64,000 nucleotides of DNA from Aurelia coerulea (Eukaryota > Cnidaria > Scyphozoa > Semaeostomeae > Ulmaridae), in NCBI GenBank assembly GCA_039566865.1, contig CM076955.1, forward strand, positions 17,653,501-17,717,500. Reading direction: 5' to 3'. Below, one piece after another: positions 58,201 to 64,000 of the stretch. Positions within the stretch are counted from its first letter, which is position 1, and each line of letters begins with the position of its first letter. The translations under genes were made by a program, and so were the position numbers. The notes beneath the pieces are model-generated. The model was not told the origin of the DNA, did not search any database, and worked only from the letters and a program-made list of their open reading frames with translations.

Positions 58201-61200
58201 TTGACCCCCTCTATCGAAGCCAGTTTCAAATTCGCCTTTTCTTGCTGAGATGACCTACAATTTCAAAATTTCAAGTATGTAAACAAATATCTAAAAACTT
58301 AAAATTTTAAAGGCCTGGATAAGAAATCCTCTGAGCAGTTTTTGATTTGTAAATTTTTTGATGATCAATATATCATTGGGACCAGTTCACGTAAATTCAA
58401 AATGAACAAGTGCATCTTGGAAGCTAATGTTTGTCCTCTATTCTGACATGAATGGGGTCTCCAAAAGTTTCTGGATTGCCGAGCTATAAATGGATTTTCA
58501 AACAGTATCCTATGTGATCTTTCATCCAAAACGATGTCGAATGAACATACCAAAACGCCAAGATCAGCTTGAGCTGCTCCACCAATCATATTGGGTACAA
58601 AACTCTTGTGTCCAGGTGCGTCCAGTAAAACGAAATGCTTGTTTGGTGTGTCGAAGGAAGCTCTGCCTACTTCAACCGTTTTGCCCTGGAAGGAAGAAGC
58701 AATTGAGAAACAATGATTTGCCACATAAATTATACATCAGGAGGCAAGCCCAACTTCATAAGAAATTCAATTTGGAACAAAAACAGAAACGGCCTACTTT
58801 TCCAGTCAACATTTTAGATGTGATGCAAAAGGCTGAACTTTATGTCGTTCAGAGGAAATATGTCGTTCAGAAAATACGAATTCACTTAATACTGAGTTCA
58901 GAGAATACGAATAGGAGTTCAGCCTTTTGTATCACATCTAAAATGTTGACTGGAAAAATAGGCCGTTTCTTTCCCATGCCATCTAAGGCTTGAATTTAAG
59001 CAGGTTTATCAATCTTCTTTTCGACATGAAAAGGCCATGGTAAAACTACAAACAACGCCTTAAAATAAAATTTAGCCTTTATGAAATCAAATAAAACAAA
59101 GTCTTTGAAAATCGGTTCATTGGTTATGGACATATGAGCAATCAAACGATAATACATCAGTTTGGAACACCCGGTACAGGGTTACCTTTTCAGCAAGAAA
59201 TAGTGCTGTTTTCGACAACAACCCTATCACTAACTGATACTGCTGACTATATGATATTGAATCAATAACTTTAATACTAAACTGATTATTATCAATCAAA
59301 TAGGCACTATTAGTAACGAATTACTAACCTTATCTCTTTCCTCCAGGTTAGTGTCAAGAGCCCATGACAGGTACCTGGATAAAAGGTGAAGATCAGAAAT
59401 CACATTTACAGTAAAAGCTCTATTTAGCCTCTCCCTCTCTATCAAGCTCCCCTCTCTAATAAGTCCCTCCTATTCGAGCCACAATCTTGAACACCCCGCC
59501 TCTACTCCCCCATACTTGTACTAAAATGCCATAATAGATCACAAAGCTAAATAACTTTGCATTTTAATATTGATATGGTTTGTGAAACGAATGATGTCGA
59601 CTTTGTGTATTTGACTTCCAAAATTGCATGTTGATTTCTGCAAAATATGAGATAAAAGAACTAAAAATAATAAGACCCTCACAAATGCACTTACCATGTC
59701 TCTCTGTTTTTCTCTTTAGCTTCTCGTTCGTATTTTTCAAGTGTTCTTTTGTCAACTTGTCCGGTAAGGAATCTAAATATAGATTGAGAGAATATAAAGA
59801 AAATACATAGCTTTACTCATTTAGTCTCTTTATTGAACAGACTAAAATCCTAACGCTACCTTCGCTCCCTCTTTCGTTCATTCCCTTTCCAATAAAGATT
59901 TGATTTAAAATGAATAACCTAAGCTATATATGGCACCGTTCAATAAATAGGACAAACAAAAACCTAAACAAGCCATCGTATCTATTGGCTTGGCTTCCTT
60001 TTAGCAGGCGTTGGATTATCAAATACAATGGAATATTTCAAAACCTATAATGAGATCTAATCTTTTATCTCAGGTTACATTAAAAAAAACTCGGGCAAAT
60101 AAATTTCGGAAAAATATTTTCGGACAAAAAAGTTTGGAAATTTTTTCCCGAAATTTCGGAAACTTTTATGACTGCTTCGGACAACGATAGAAAACACGGT
60201 AATCTATTTCTTTAGTGATGAAAATGTTTTAATCTTCTTGATTTTGCTTCATTTTAACTTTTCAAAGGGTACCTCGTCAGAAAGTTCCATTCAATAATTA
60301 TTGTCGAAGATAATGAAAAATGATCTATGAAGTGATTCTCTTCTCTCTCAAAAAACAATTTCAGACATCAAAGTTTTCGGAGGTCTCAAATGTTCAAAAC
60401 TATTGACGTTCCAAATTTGTTTGCGTTTAACATATTCACTTCAAGCTTCTTTTTGTACCTTATCATCAGTCACCTCTACTTCCCCTTCTGCATCAATTCT
60501 TCAACACATTTAAACATTTTCGTGAAAATTATCTTCTGTCAGTTATTTGTACAAAGTTCACACCACAAGTAAAGCAGGTTTTAATGCAAAAGTCAAACTT
60601 ACAATAAATGACCTCCAATTGTTGACTTGCCAGCATCTACAAATGAAGTACATAGCTAAATGAGCTTTTGCGAACATTTTTCATTTCTTTAATGTAAAGA
60701 ATAAAGATTATCACTGCTCCCCTAGTGAAAAGATATGTACGCACATGTTGAAATCATAAAATACGATAGGCTAATTTTAGACCTGTACATGCAGCTCTTG
60801 AGTTAGCTATCTATCTCCGCCAACTAACTTTAAATGACTTAAATAAAGTAGGGTTTTGTCATTAACTGTGCGCCAAATCAATTGTCTGCTGCATTTCATT
60901 TTTTGCGAGGTGATAGCTGCGAATGGGCCTTTAGTAGGGTCATCTTTTCACTGTTTCATTATGAGTCTCTGTTGTGTTAAGCAATGTTTGCTGCAGGGAT
61001 AAAAAGGGACTTAGGTAATTAGTCTTTGCACAAGGATAAAATATCAACCTACCAACATGTCCAATGAATATGACATTATAATGATCTTTGAAATCATCAA
61101 GCATTGGGTCATCAAAATCTCTTCTCTTAGCTTCAGCTTTTGGGGCAGTAGTTATTTGAATTGGACTTGCATTCCTTGCTCCGTTCGTGTCTGATGTTTC

Positions 61201-63539
61201 TGAAATCAAATATATGCTAATAACAAGCTGAAAATGTGTGCAAAGTTTTTCAGCTTTGTCTCCAGGGCTGCAACCCTCCTTTCATTCACAACATACCCGC
61301 GGCATTTAGAAAAATTTATCTTTCACGCTACTGTGCAAAAAGCAGAGTATAAAACGTTCAAGCACCCACACAGTTAGAATTAGAACTGGGTGCATATGAG
61401 CCTCTTTGCTGCCAATCTCTTTAACCTGCTAAAATAAATAGAATAAAATAGATGTAGCCATTCAATTGCCAAAAACTAGATTCTCTTGCGCTCCAAACTA
61501 AGGAGAATTATTTCATTCAATCAATTAGATGCATGAGAGAGCTCTTTTTTATTTGAAAGCCACCCACCAGATTTCATAAAGCCTAACATGTAGATGAAAT
61601 TTGATGGAAACATTTCATTCTTCAGCTCTGTTTGTTTTGAGGTGAATTACAGAAAAAATTTACAGTATGTTTAAAAATTACCTTGTGCTTTGACTTCTGG
61701 CTTTGCTGCTTGATCAAGTGATGCATCTTCATTTAGGTTCTCTTCTGATTTCTCATCAATGTCTTCAGCATTATCTTCCCAATCAACTGTCTCTGGCTTT
61801 TCAGCTTCTGGAAAACGACGTAAAAAATTATGGGATAAGTCAATAAAAAGAGTCCTGGATATCAAGACGATGATATCGGCAAATATATAGTTTAATGGTA
61901 GACATGTTCATATCTACTTTAGAATTTACCTGGTTGAGATCAAACTTCAAAAGACTGAACTTGGCAGAATAAAGAAAGTGCTCCTTGAAAAGAGTAAAGA
62001 AAGTGCTCCTTGAAATGGCTTAGGAATGGATTATGTCGCATGAGCGGTCATTTAATGATTGCACTGCACTAGTTTTATTTTTATCAATACAAGGATTTTC
62101 AGTTTCTTATCATTTCTCTGAAATGACACTTGCTAGCTACTGTAGTTTGTGCCTGTAAGGAATTAGGTAGTAGGTCTTCGCATCAAAAACCCTAACTATG
62201 CATGCTTGTTTGTGTCCTTTCAAAGAAATGGTAAAAAACTGAAAGTCTTCATGTTGATAAAAGTGATACTAATGTTGTGCAATCATTAAACAATGGCTTG
62301 TGCGACAATATCGATTCCAAATTCCCTAATCATTTCAGGGAGCATTCTCTTTATTCTACCAAGTTCGGTCTTTAGAATATTTGATCATTGTTTTTTTATC
62401 TTTTTTGAGCAGTCCGCAAACAAAAAATTCAAGAAATCGCAAATATATTGATAAGTAGGCATCTGAAAAATCAACAAAAAATAACCAAGAATAATATAGG
62501 ATATTGACAAAAGTTTAAATCAAAAATATTTGAACTTGGTCCAGTGTATGATTTAACATAGCCTGTCGAAAGTGGGAACATTTTTCTGGCTCACCTGGTA
62601 TACAGTAGATGCGTCTAAATACAGTACAGGCCTTGGTAACATTAACATGAAAGAATCCTTAACAATTTTCAAGAATTCTACAAATAAGCATTTTATACTC
62701 CTTTCTATAATTTTGTTGTTGTATGTCTAACATGATCCTGGTCAACAACAACCTTTTCAAACTATGCTACTGACAAGCAAACTTAGGGTTTTTTGCTGTA
62801 AATCTGCCGTGGCAATTTATTGATATCTTGATTAGTTTCAATATGGCGGCATTTATTAAATTTGATGCTATGCCGTCATCAAATTTCTAAATTCTAAACT
62901 AGAAAAGCTACAGATTTCTGCTTGCCACCATATTGTAGACCTTCATAAACTATGTTTGTCTTGAAGGTTATATCATTTTTCCTCTATTGGTTTAGGATTT
63001 ACAATAATTTAAATTTTTTCAAAATATTCCATGAATTTTTTCAAAAATAATGAAATTGCCGCCATTTTGAAAAAAATCAAGATATCAAAAAATATCCACA
63101 GCAGATTTACAGCAAAGTACCATAAGTTCCTTTCATGCTATCCAATTCAAAGAAAACTGCAATAGAATTTTACACCGACCTTTTTAAAGATTTGAAAGAT
63201 TTGAGCCCTACAGAGGTATGGAAGATCTGGAAGAGTCATTGAAGAGTTGGGAAACTTTTGAGAAATCACAAAATATTGAGAAGAAACCTAATTTGCAAAA
63301 GTTTATTCCTGTAGAATTTTGAATTTTGGCTGATTCACAAAAAGTTAATTTCAGAAATTTCACATTTTTTCCAACTCCTAAAAGTTTCTGTCTGTGAAAG
63401 TTTGTGAAAGTTTCTTCCCTTGAAATAGTTTGTGAAGGCATACCTTCAGGTTGCTCTGAATCTTCTTTATGGTCTGTGTCATCTGCTGCAGGGGGGACCA
63501 CCGGTTGAGTTTGGGGTTGCTCTGGCTGGCTTTGTGGTG
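40160..63539 (-). CDS. GSPT1: eRF3 (GSPT1/Sup35) translation termination GTPase, 19 visible exons, 5' end missing
   Basis: eRF3 is the cytoplasmic GTPase that works with eRF1 to release peptides at stop codons. Exons: 63444-63539, 61682-61807, 61053-61199, 60603-60636, 59695-59772, 59329-59374, 58551-58685, 58196-58254, 56953-57048, 55255-55316, 53917-53998, 52001-52094, 50351-50431, 48439-48543, 47556-47627, 45561-45650, 42914-42969, 41926-42038, 40160-40227. They total 1640 nt and every junction keeps frame. G motifs are intact: GHVDAGKST (split between exons), DAPGH, NKMD and CSG. Domains 2 and 3 follow, with [12 protein letters not shown] and the eRF1-contact region GRFTLRDEG. The visible N-terminus is an acidic, Gln/Pro-rich linker; a PABP-binding PAM2 motif would lie upstream. 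HBS1 is excluded by the eRF3-type C-terminus. Introns carry many transposons. Confidence 0.95.
40373..40789. mobile_element. Inverted-repeat element in eRF3 last intron
   Basis: The left end GGCCCAGTATAAACACCG and right end ATGTTTAACCTGTGGGCC are inverted. Variants of GCCGTTTTTTTGCCGTG and CGGCAAAAAATGATGTTT recur inside. Confidence 0.6.
41294..41894. mobile_element. Family L foldback element beside an eRF3 splice donor
   Basis: The ends AACAAGAGCAGATTTTG and CAAAATCTGCTCTTGTT are perfect inverted copies; arms extend about 270 bp each with high identity. Perfect 9-bp direct repeats GCAGAATGT flank it (41285-41293 and 41895-41903). Long arms plus 9-bp duplication fit Mutator-like foldback elements. 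The right flank ends 22 nt from the eRF3 exon 18 donor. Confidence 0.88.
41926..42038 (-). CDS. GSPT1: eRF3 visible exon 18
   Basis: It encodes [20 protein letters not shown] and [13 protein letters not shown], part of domain 3 and the eRF1-binding surface. Acceptor GATTTCTAG, donor GTAATC. A foldback transposon begins 22 nt after the donor. Confidence 0.96.
42315..42438. repeat. Hairpin of about 55-bp arms in eRF3 intron
   Basis: The arm AACAACAGCAAATAGTTGAA is answered by the inverted TTCAACCATTTGCTGTTG, out to TTTAAAGGCAG and CTGCCTTTAAA. Only a few mismatches and a loop of about 15 nt. Confidence 0.85.
42914..42969 (-). CDS. GSPT1: eRF3 visible exon 17 (56 nt)
   Basis: It encodes [19 protein letters not shown]; human ALICLVDKKSGEKSKTRPR. 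Phase 0 in; the last Arg codon is split. Donor GTAATA. Confidence 0.94.
43089..43835 (+). mobile_element. tRNA-derived SINE split by a hAT-type element
   Basis: An A box TGGCTTAGTGA at 43089-43099 and a B box GGTTCGAGTCC at 43642-43652 come within normal tRNA-promoter spacing once the 497-bp insertion at 43118-43614 and one target copy are removed. Body sequence continues to about 43835, where the end is uncertain. It is not an intact tRNA gene. Confidence 0.7.
43118..43614. mobile_element. hAT-type MITE inserted into a SINE
   Basis: Terminal repeats TAGCCTGTGTTCCAGA and the near-inverted right end CTGGAACACAGGCTA, with perfect 8-bp direct repeats GACTACCA (43110-43117 and 43615-43622). The inverted match continues inward for about 60 bp (GACCACTTG, GGTTACACAGACCAC). 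The 8-bp duplication fits hAT. Confidence 0.9.
44391..45428. mobile_element. Family F TA-flanked element hosting a family B insertion
   Basis: The ends CAGTAAGAACCCGCAAAATA and TATTTTGCGGGTTCTTACTG are inverted and flanked by TA (44389-44390 and 45429-45430), a Tc1/mariner-like signature. Family B element 44618-45217 sits inside, so F was there first. Confidence 0.85.
44618..45217. mobile_element. Family B element, exactly bounded (600 bp)
   Basis: The ends CCGGGTGAGCCAGAAAAAAG and CTTTTTTCTGGCTCACCCGG are perfect inverted copies, flanked by TA on both sides. The interior is also largely palindromic. It is nested in family F. Confidence 0.88.
45561..45650 (-). CDS. GSPT1: eRF3 visible exon 16
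   Basis: It encodes [20 protein letters not shown] then [10 protein letters not shown]; human [28 protein letters not shown]. Phase 0 on both sides, donor GTGAGT. Confidence 0.96.
45771..45940 (-). pseudogene. LINE ORF2 C-terminal remnant
   Basis: The frame includes [20 protein letters not shown] then TLDDSI, resembling the YGxESxxxLGPKIWNxLP signature near the end of some non-LTR retrotransposon proteins. Short and degenerate. Confidence 0.5.
45942..46342 (+). mobile_element. Inverted-repeat element carrying a possible doublecortin-like fragment
   Basis: The ends AAAGGACAAGTCCGGGGTT and AACCCCGGACTTGTCCTTT are perfect 19-bp inverted copies. The plus frame across it (46060-46344) contains RVLLLQNGD, later LKTWKELT and VRLLFDTN, which recall the order of conserved elements in a doublecortin domain. 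No target duplication was found. The domain call is tentative; chance is possible. Confidence 0.45.
46601..47269. mobile_element. hAT-type MITE (CAGGGGCGTAGCC ends)
   Basis: The ends CAGGGGCGTAGCCAAAG and CTTTAGCTTCGCCCCTG are inverted. Perfect 8-bp direct repeats TTCAAAAC flank it (46593-46600 and 47270-47277). CAGGGGCGTAGCC ends are widespread among animal hAT MITEs. A family A fragment (46741-46800) lies inside. Confidence 0.9.
47556..47627 (-). CDS. GSPT1: eRF3 visible exon 15
   Basis: It encodes [20 protein letters not shown] then FEAQ; human EILPGFILCDPNNLCHSGRTFDAQ. Phase 0 on both sides, donor GTAAAG. Confidence 0.95.
48439..48543 (-). CDS. GSPT1: eRF3 visible exon 14
   Basis: It encodes [20 protein letters not shown] and [15 protein letters not shown], matching domain 2 of eRF3 (human AGENLKIRLKGIEEE). 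Acceptor CTTACAG, donor GTATGT. Confidence 0.95.
48808..49141. mobile_element. TA-flanked MITE (AACTGTTAAAAGCC ends)
   Basis: The ends AACTGTTAAAAGCCAAAC and GTTTGGCTTTTAACAGTT are perfect inverted copies with TA on each side. 334 bp, no coding capacity. Confidence 0.85.
49677..50307. mobile_element. Family B-type TA-flanked element (631 bp)
   Basis: The ends CCAGGTGAGTCAGAAAAAGG and TTTTTTCTGACTTACCCGG are inverted and flanked by TA. The interior has CCTCTTGGGGGAATGG and its approximate inverted copy CCTCCCAAGGGGAT. Diverged relatives are at 22190 and 31760. Confidence 0.8.
50351..50431 (-). CDS. GSPT1: eRF3 visible exon 13
   Basis: It encodes [20 protein letters not shown] then FTLMPNK; human DMGTVVLGKLESGSICKGQQLVMMPNK. 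Phase 0 on both sides. Confidence 0.95.
51184..51825. mobile_element. Family F-like TA-flanked element with nested MITE
   Basis: The ends CAGTAGAAACCCGCATAAAA and TTTTATGCGGGTTTCTACTG are inverted and flanked by TA (51182-51183 and 51826-51827). Inside, about 51429-51602, lies a smaller element with inverted ends ACCCTATTCACACTGGCAAG and GTCGTTGTGAAATGGGTAT. Confidence 0.85.
52001..52094 (-). CDS. GSPT1: eRF3 visible exon 12
   Basis: It encodes [20 protein letters not shown] then [11 protein letters not shown]. This is the start of beta-barrel domain 2. Acceptor CCACAG, donor GTATGA, phase 0 out. Confidence 0.95.
53917..53998 (-). CDS. GSPT1: eRF3 visible exon 11 with G5 motif
   Basis: It encodes [20 protein letters not shown] then KICPWY. 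MPCSG is the guanine-base-contacting G5 motif. Acceptor TTTCACAG, donor GTAAGT. Confidence 0.95.
54648..55155. mobile_element. Family A element, full-length copy
   Basis: The end CATAGGGCTC is inverted at the right as GAGCACTATG. Flanks CTGATAATGAGA (54635-54646) and CTGATTATGAGA (55156-55167) match at 11 of 12 positions. It carries TGACGTCA at 54814-54821. It lies in the eRF3 intron between visible exons 10 and 11. Confidence 0.78.
55255..55316 (-). CDS. GSPT1: eRF3 visible exon 10 (62 nt)
   Basis: It encodes [20 protein letters not shown]; human YEECKEKLVPFLKKVGFNPK. Acceptor AATTTCAG, donor GTATGC. Confidence 0.94.
55452..55888. mobile_element. Family D TA-flanked element (437 bp)
   Basis: The left end CCGTAAAATCTCTATTAAGC and right end TTAATAGAGCTTTTACGG are inverted, with TA on both sides. 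The interior is rich in AGAGGGGGCTTATTAGAGAG. Confidence 0.8.
55982..56402. mobile_element. Family H element built from CAACCCGGGTTGA palindromes
   Basis: The ends AGAGGCCCTTTACATGA and TCATGTAAAGGACCTCT are inverted. Inside, at least nine variants of CAACCCGGGTTGA or CAACACGGGTTGA occur in both orientations, plus repeated CATGTAAA. No coding capacity. Confidence 0.7.
56953..57048 (-). CDS. GSPT1: eRF3 visible exon 9 with NKMD motif
   Basis: It encodes [20 protein letters not shown] then [16 protein letters not shown] is the guanine-specificity G4 motif. Acceptor ATATCTTAG, donor GTAAGA. Confidence 0.96.
57091..57772. mobile_element. Family B-like element containing a diverged family A copy
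   Basis: The ends CCAGGTGACCC and GACTCACCCCCGG are roughly inverted. Inside, 57158-57679 (GCATAAGTTCC to GGAACCTATGC) is a strongly diverged family A element that still has TGACGTCA at 57343-57350 and CCATATTGTAGGC. Confidence 0.6.
58196..58254 (-). CDS. GSPT1: eRF3 visible exon 8 (59 nt)
   Basis: It encodes [19 protein letters not shown]; human [19 protein letters not shown]. Acceptor ATTGTAG, donor GTAAGG; the last Arg codon is split. Confidence 0.96.
58551..58685 (-). CDS. GSPT1: eRF3 visible exon 7 with DAPGH motif
   Basis: It encodes [18 protein letters not shown], then [20 protein letters not shown]. The switch I GKT and switch II DAPGH motifs are both here. Phase 0 on both sides, donor GTATGT. 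Confidence 0.97.
58785..58970. repeat. Inverted repeat with 54-bp arms in eRF3 intron
   Basis: The left arm AGAAACGGCCTACTTTTCCA is answered by the inverted TGGAAAAATAGGCCGTTTCT; both continue through TTTTAGATGTGATGCAAAAG. The arms differ at a few positions and the loop is about 80 nt, itself carrying GTCGTTCAGA twice. Confidence 0.8.
59329..59374 (-). CDS. GSPT1: eRF3 visible exon 6 (46 nt)
   Basis: It encodes [15 protein letters not shown], the conserved run before switch I. Acceptor ATCCAG, donor GTTAGT, phase 0 out. Confidence 0.95.
59408..59585. mobile_element. Family D fragment
   Basis: CAGTAAAAGCTCTATTTAGC and CTCCCCTCTCTAATAAGTC match the family D end and interior. The opposite end is missing. 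Confidence 0.5.
59695..59772 (-). CDS. GSPT1: eRF3 visible exon 5
   Basis: It encodes [20 protein letters not shown] then KNRET; human [26 protein letters not shown]. The Trp codon is split at the donor GTAAGT. Confidence 0.96.
60603..60636 (-). CDS. GSPT1: eRF3 visible exon 4, 34-nt microexon with P-loop lysine
   Basis: It encodes [10 protein letters not shown] with split codons on both sides. Together with the end of the previous exon it completes GHVDAGKST, the phosphate-binding loop. Acceptor TTTGTAG, donor GTAAGT. Because 34 is not a multiple of three, skipping it would remove the P-loop lysine and shift frame. Confidence 0.92.
61053..61199 (-). CDS. GSPT1: eRF3 visible exon 3: linker to start of GTPase domain
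   Basis: It encodes [20 protein letters not shown] in the linker, then [11 protein letters not shown], the first strand and start of the P-loop of the G domain. Donor GTAGGT; the Asp codon of GHVD is split. Confidence 0.94.
61682..61807 (-). CDS. GSPT1: eRF3 visible exon 2: acidic linker
   Basis: It encodes [20 protein letters not shown] and ends PEVKAQ. It is acidic and of low complexity, like the linker N-terminal to the eRF3 GTPase core. Phases match exons 1 and 3. Donor GTAATT. Confidence 0.85.
62517..62599. mobile_element. Family B terminal fragment
   Basis: TTGAACTTGGTCCAGTGTATG through TTTTTCTGGCTCACCTGG matches the right end of the family B group; the other end is absent. Confidence 0.55.
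62781..63210. mobile_element. Family A element with one truncated end
   Basis: It lacks the outer part of one side, starting at ACTTAGGGTTTTTTGCTG, but ends GATTTGAGCCCTA like other copies. The CRE is mutated to TGCCGTCA (62871-62878). It lies in the eRF3 intron next to visible exon 1. Confidence 0.7.
63444..63539 (-). CDS. GSPT1: eRF3 visible exon 1: Gln/Pro-rich linker
   Basis: It encodes [20 protein letters not shown] then [11 protein letters not shown]. Gln- and Pro-rich sequence is usual for the eRF3 N-terminal region. Acceptor TTCAATTAG, donor GTATGCC. It begins inside a codon, so at least one upstream coding exon with the start must exist beyond this point. Confidence 0.82.
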
Positions 63540-64000
63540 CTAATTGAAAAAGTTTGAAAATATATGAGTCTAGCACTGATTACAGAAAAGAAAATATTTT
63601 AGTGCAAAACATAGCAGAAGAACACCAACACATTCTGGAGTTACAAGATCAGGGGAATCATTTCTGGAATAGCAACAAAAAAAAGGACTTGCAGAATACG
63701 TATGTTATGAGATAGATTATGTGGTCCTTTTAAGATCCGCCTTTTTGGCCAAACTGTTCAAATGGCCAAATGTTTATTCTAGCAAATTGTGATTAAGTTG
63801 CAAAGTATCTCGCCTGTATTGTCCCCAGACTGTTAACTTTGCTTCACAAGGAAGAAATTCTGTGCGCAGTTTATAGCCTGATGCGCCAAGCCTCTATTTC
63901 ATGCGCACAGTTTTTTCTGCTGAACAAAAAGCGAAATTGATTGAACTTCAGGTGCATGCACACGCAAATGACTCCTCTTCTGAAAAAAATTTTCTTTAAA
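63540..64000. other. Probable eRF3 intron; no exon seen
   Basis: I translated the minus strand here and found no credible upstream exon, PAM2-like motif or promoter signature. The eRF3 start is presumably further right. Confidence 0.5.

Noticed and set aside
1..64000. An operon or defence-type gene cluster
   Set aside because: The genes are intron-rich eukaryotic housekeeping genes with separate roles; nothing points to a linked system.

Overview
The window is eukaryotic, from an invertebrate metazoan: AT-rich DNA, many short coding exons with GT/AG borders, long introns, and a dense load of short inverted-repeat transposons. A cnidarian such as a coral, anemone or octocoral fits best, but that placement is inference with low confidence.

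Three protein-coding genes are recognisable, all on the minus strand, head to tail. (1) From the right edge to 40160 lies an eRF3/GSPT1 gene (translation termination GTPase). I traced 19 coding exons from 63539 to a stop at 40160; every junction keeps frame, and the 5' end is beyond the window. (2) From 36110 to 14273 lies a complete WIPI2/ATG18 family gene (PI3P-binding beta-propeller of autophagy): 16 coding exons, 1311 nt, 436 residues, with the FRRG motif. (3) At 5515-5349 lies the first coding exon of a SANS (USH1G/ANKS4B-like) ankyrin scaffold gene, whose later exons must lie to the left of the window.

Layout: 1-5348 is presumed SANS intron with repeats; 5349-5515 is SANS exon 1; 5516-14272 is intergenic and repeat-rich, with one unidentified candidate exon near 10.5 kb; 14273-36110 is WIPI2; 36111-40159 is intergenic with the WIPI2 promoter; 40160-63539 is eRF3; 63540-64000 is probably eRF3 intron.

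Much of the rest is non-autonomous DNA transposon. I could bound piggyBac-type elements (TTAA duplications), hAT-type elements (7-8 bp), TA-duplicating elements of several terminal-repeat families, foldback elements with 9-12 bp duplications, near-perfect hairpins, two tRNA-derived SINEs and three LINE fragments. Several are nested, so relative ages can be read. The two full genes share no pathway (termination and autophagy) and look like ordinary housekeeping neighbours, not a co-regulated cluster.

The most interesting non-genic signals are an array of seven CACGTG E-boxes just inside WIPI2 intron 5, a 61-bp near-perfect hairpin in WIPI2 intron 13, a foldback transposon 22 nt from an eRF3 splice donor, and a repeat family that spreads perfect CRE (TGACGTCA) sites.
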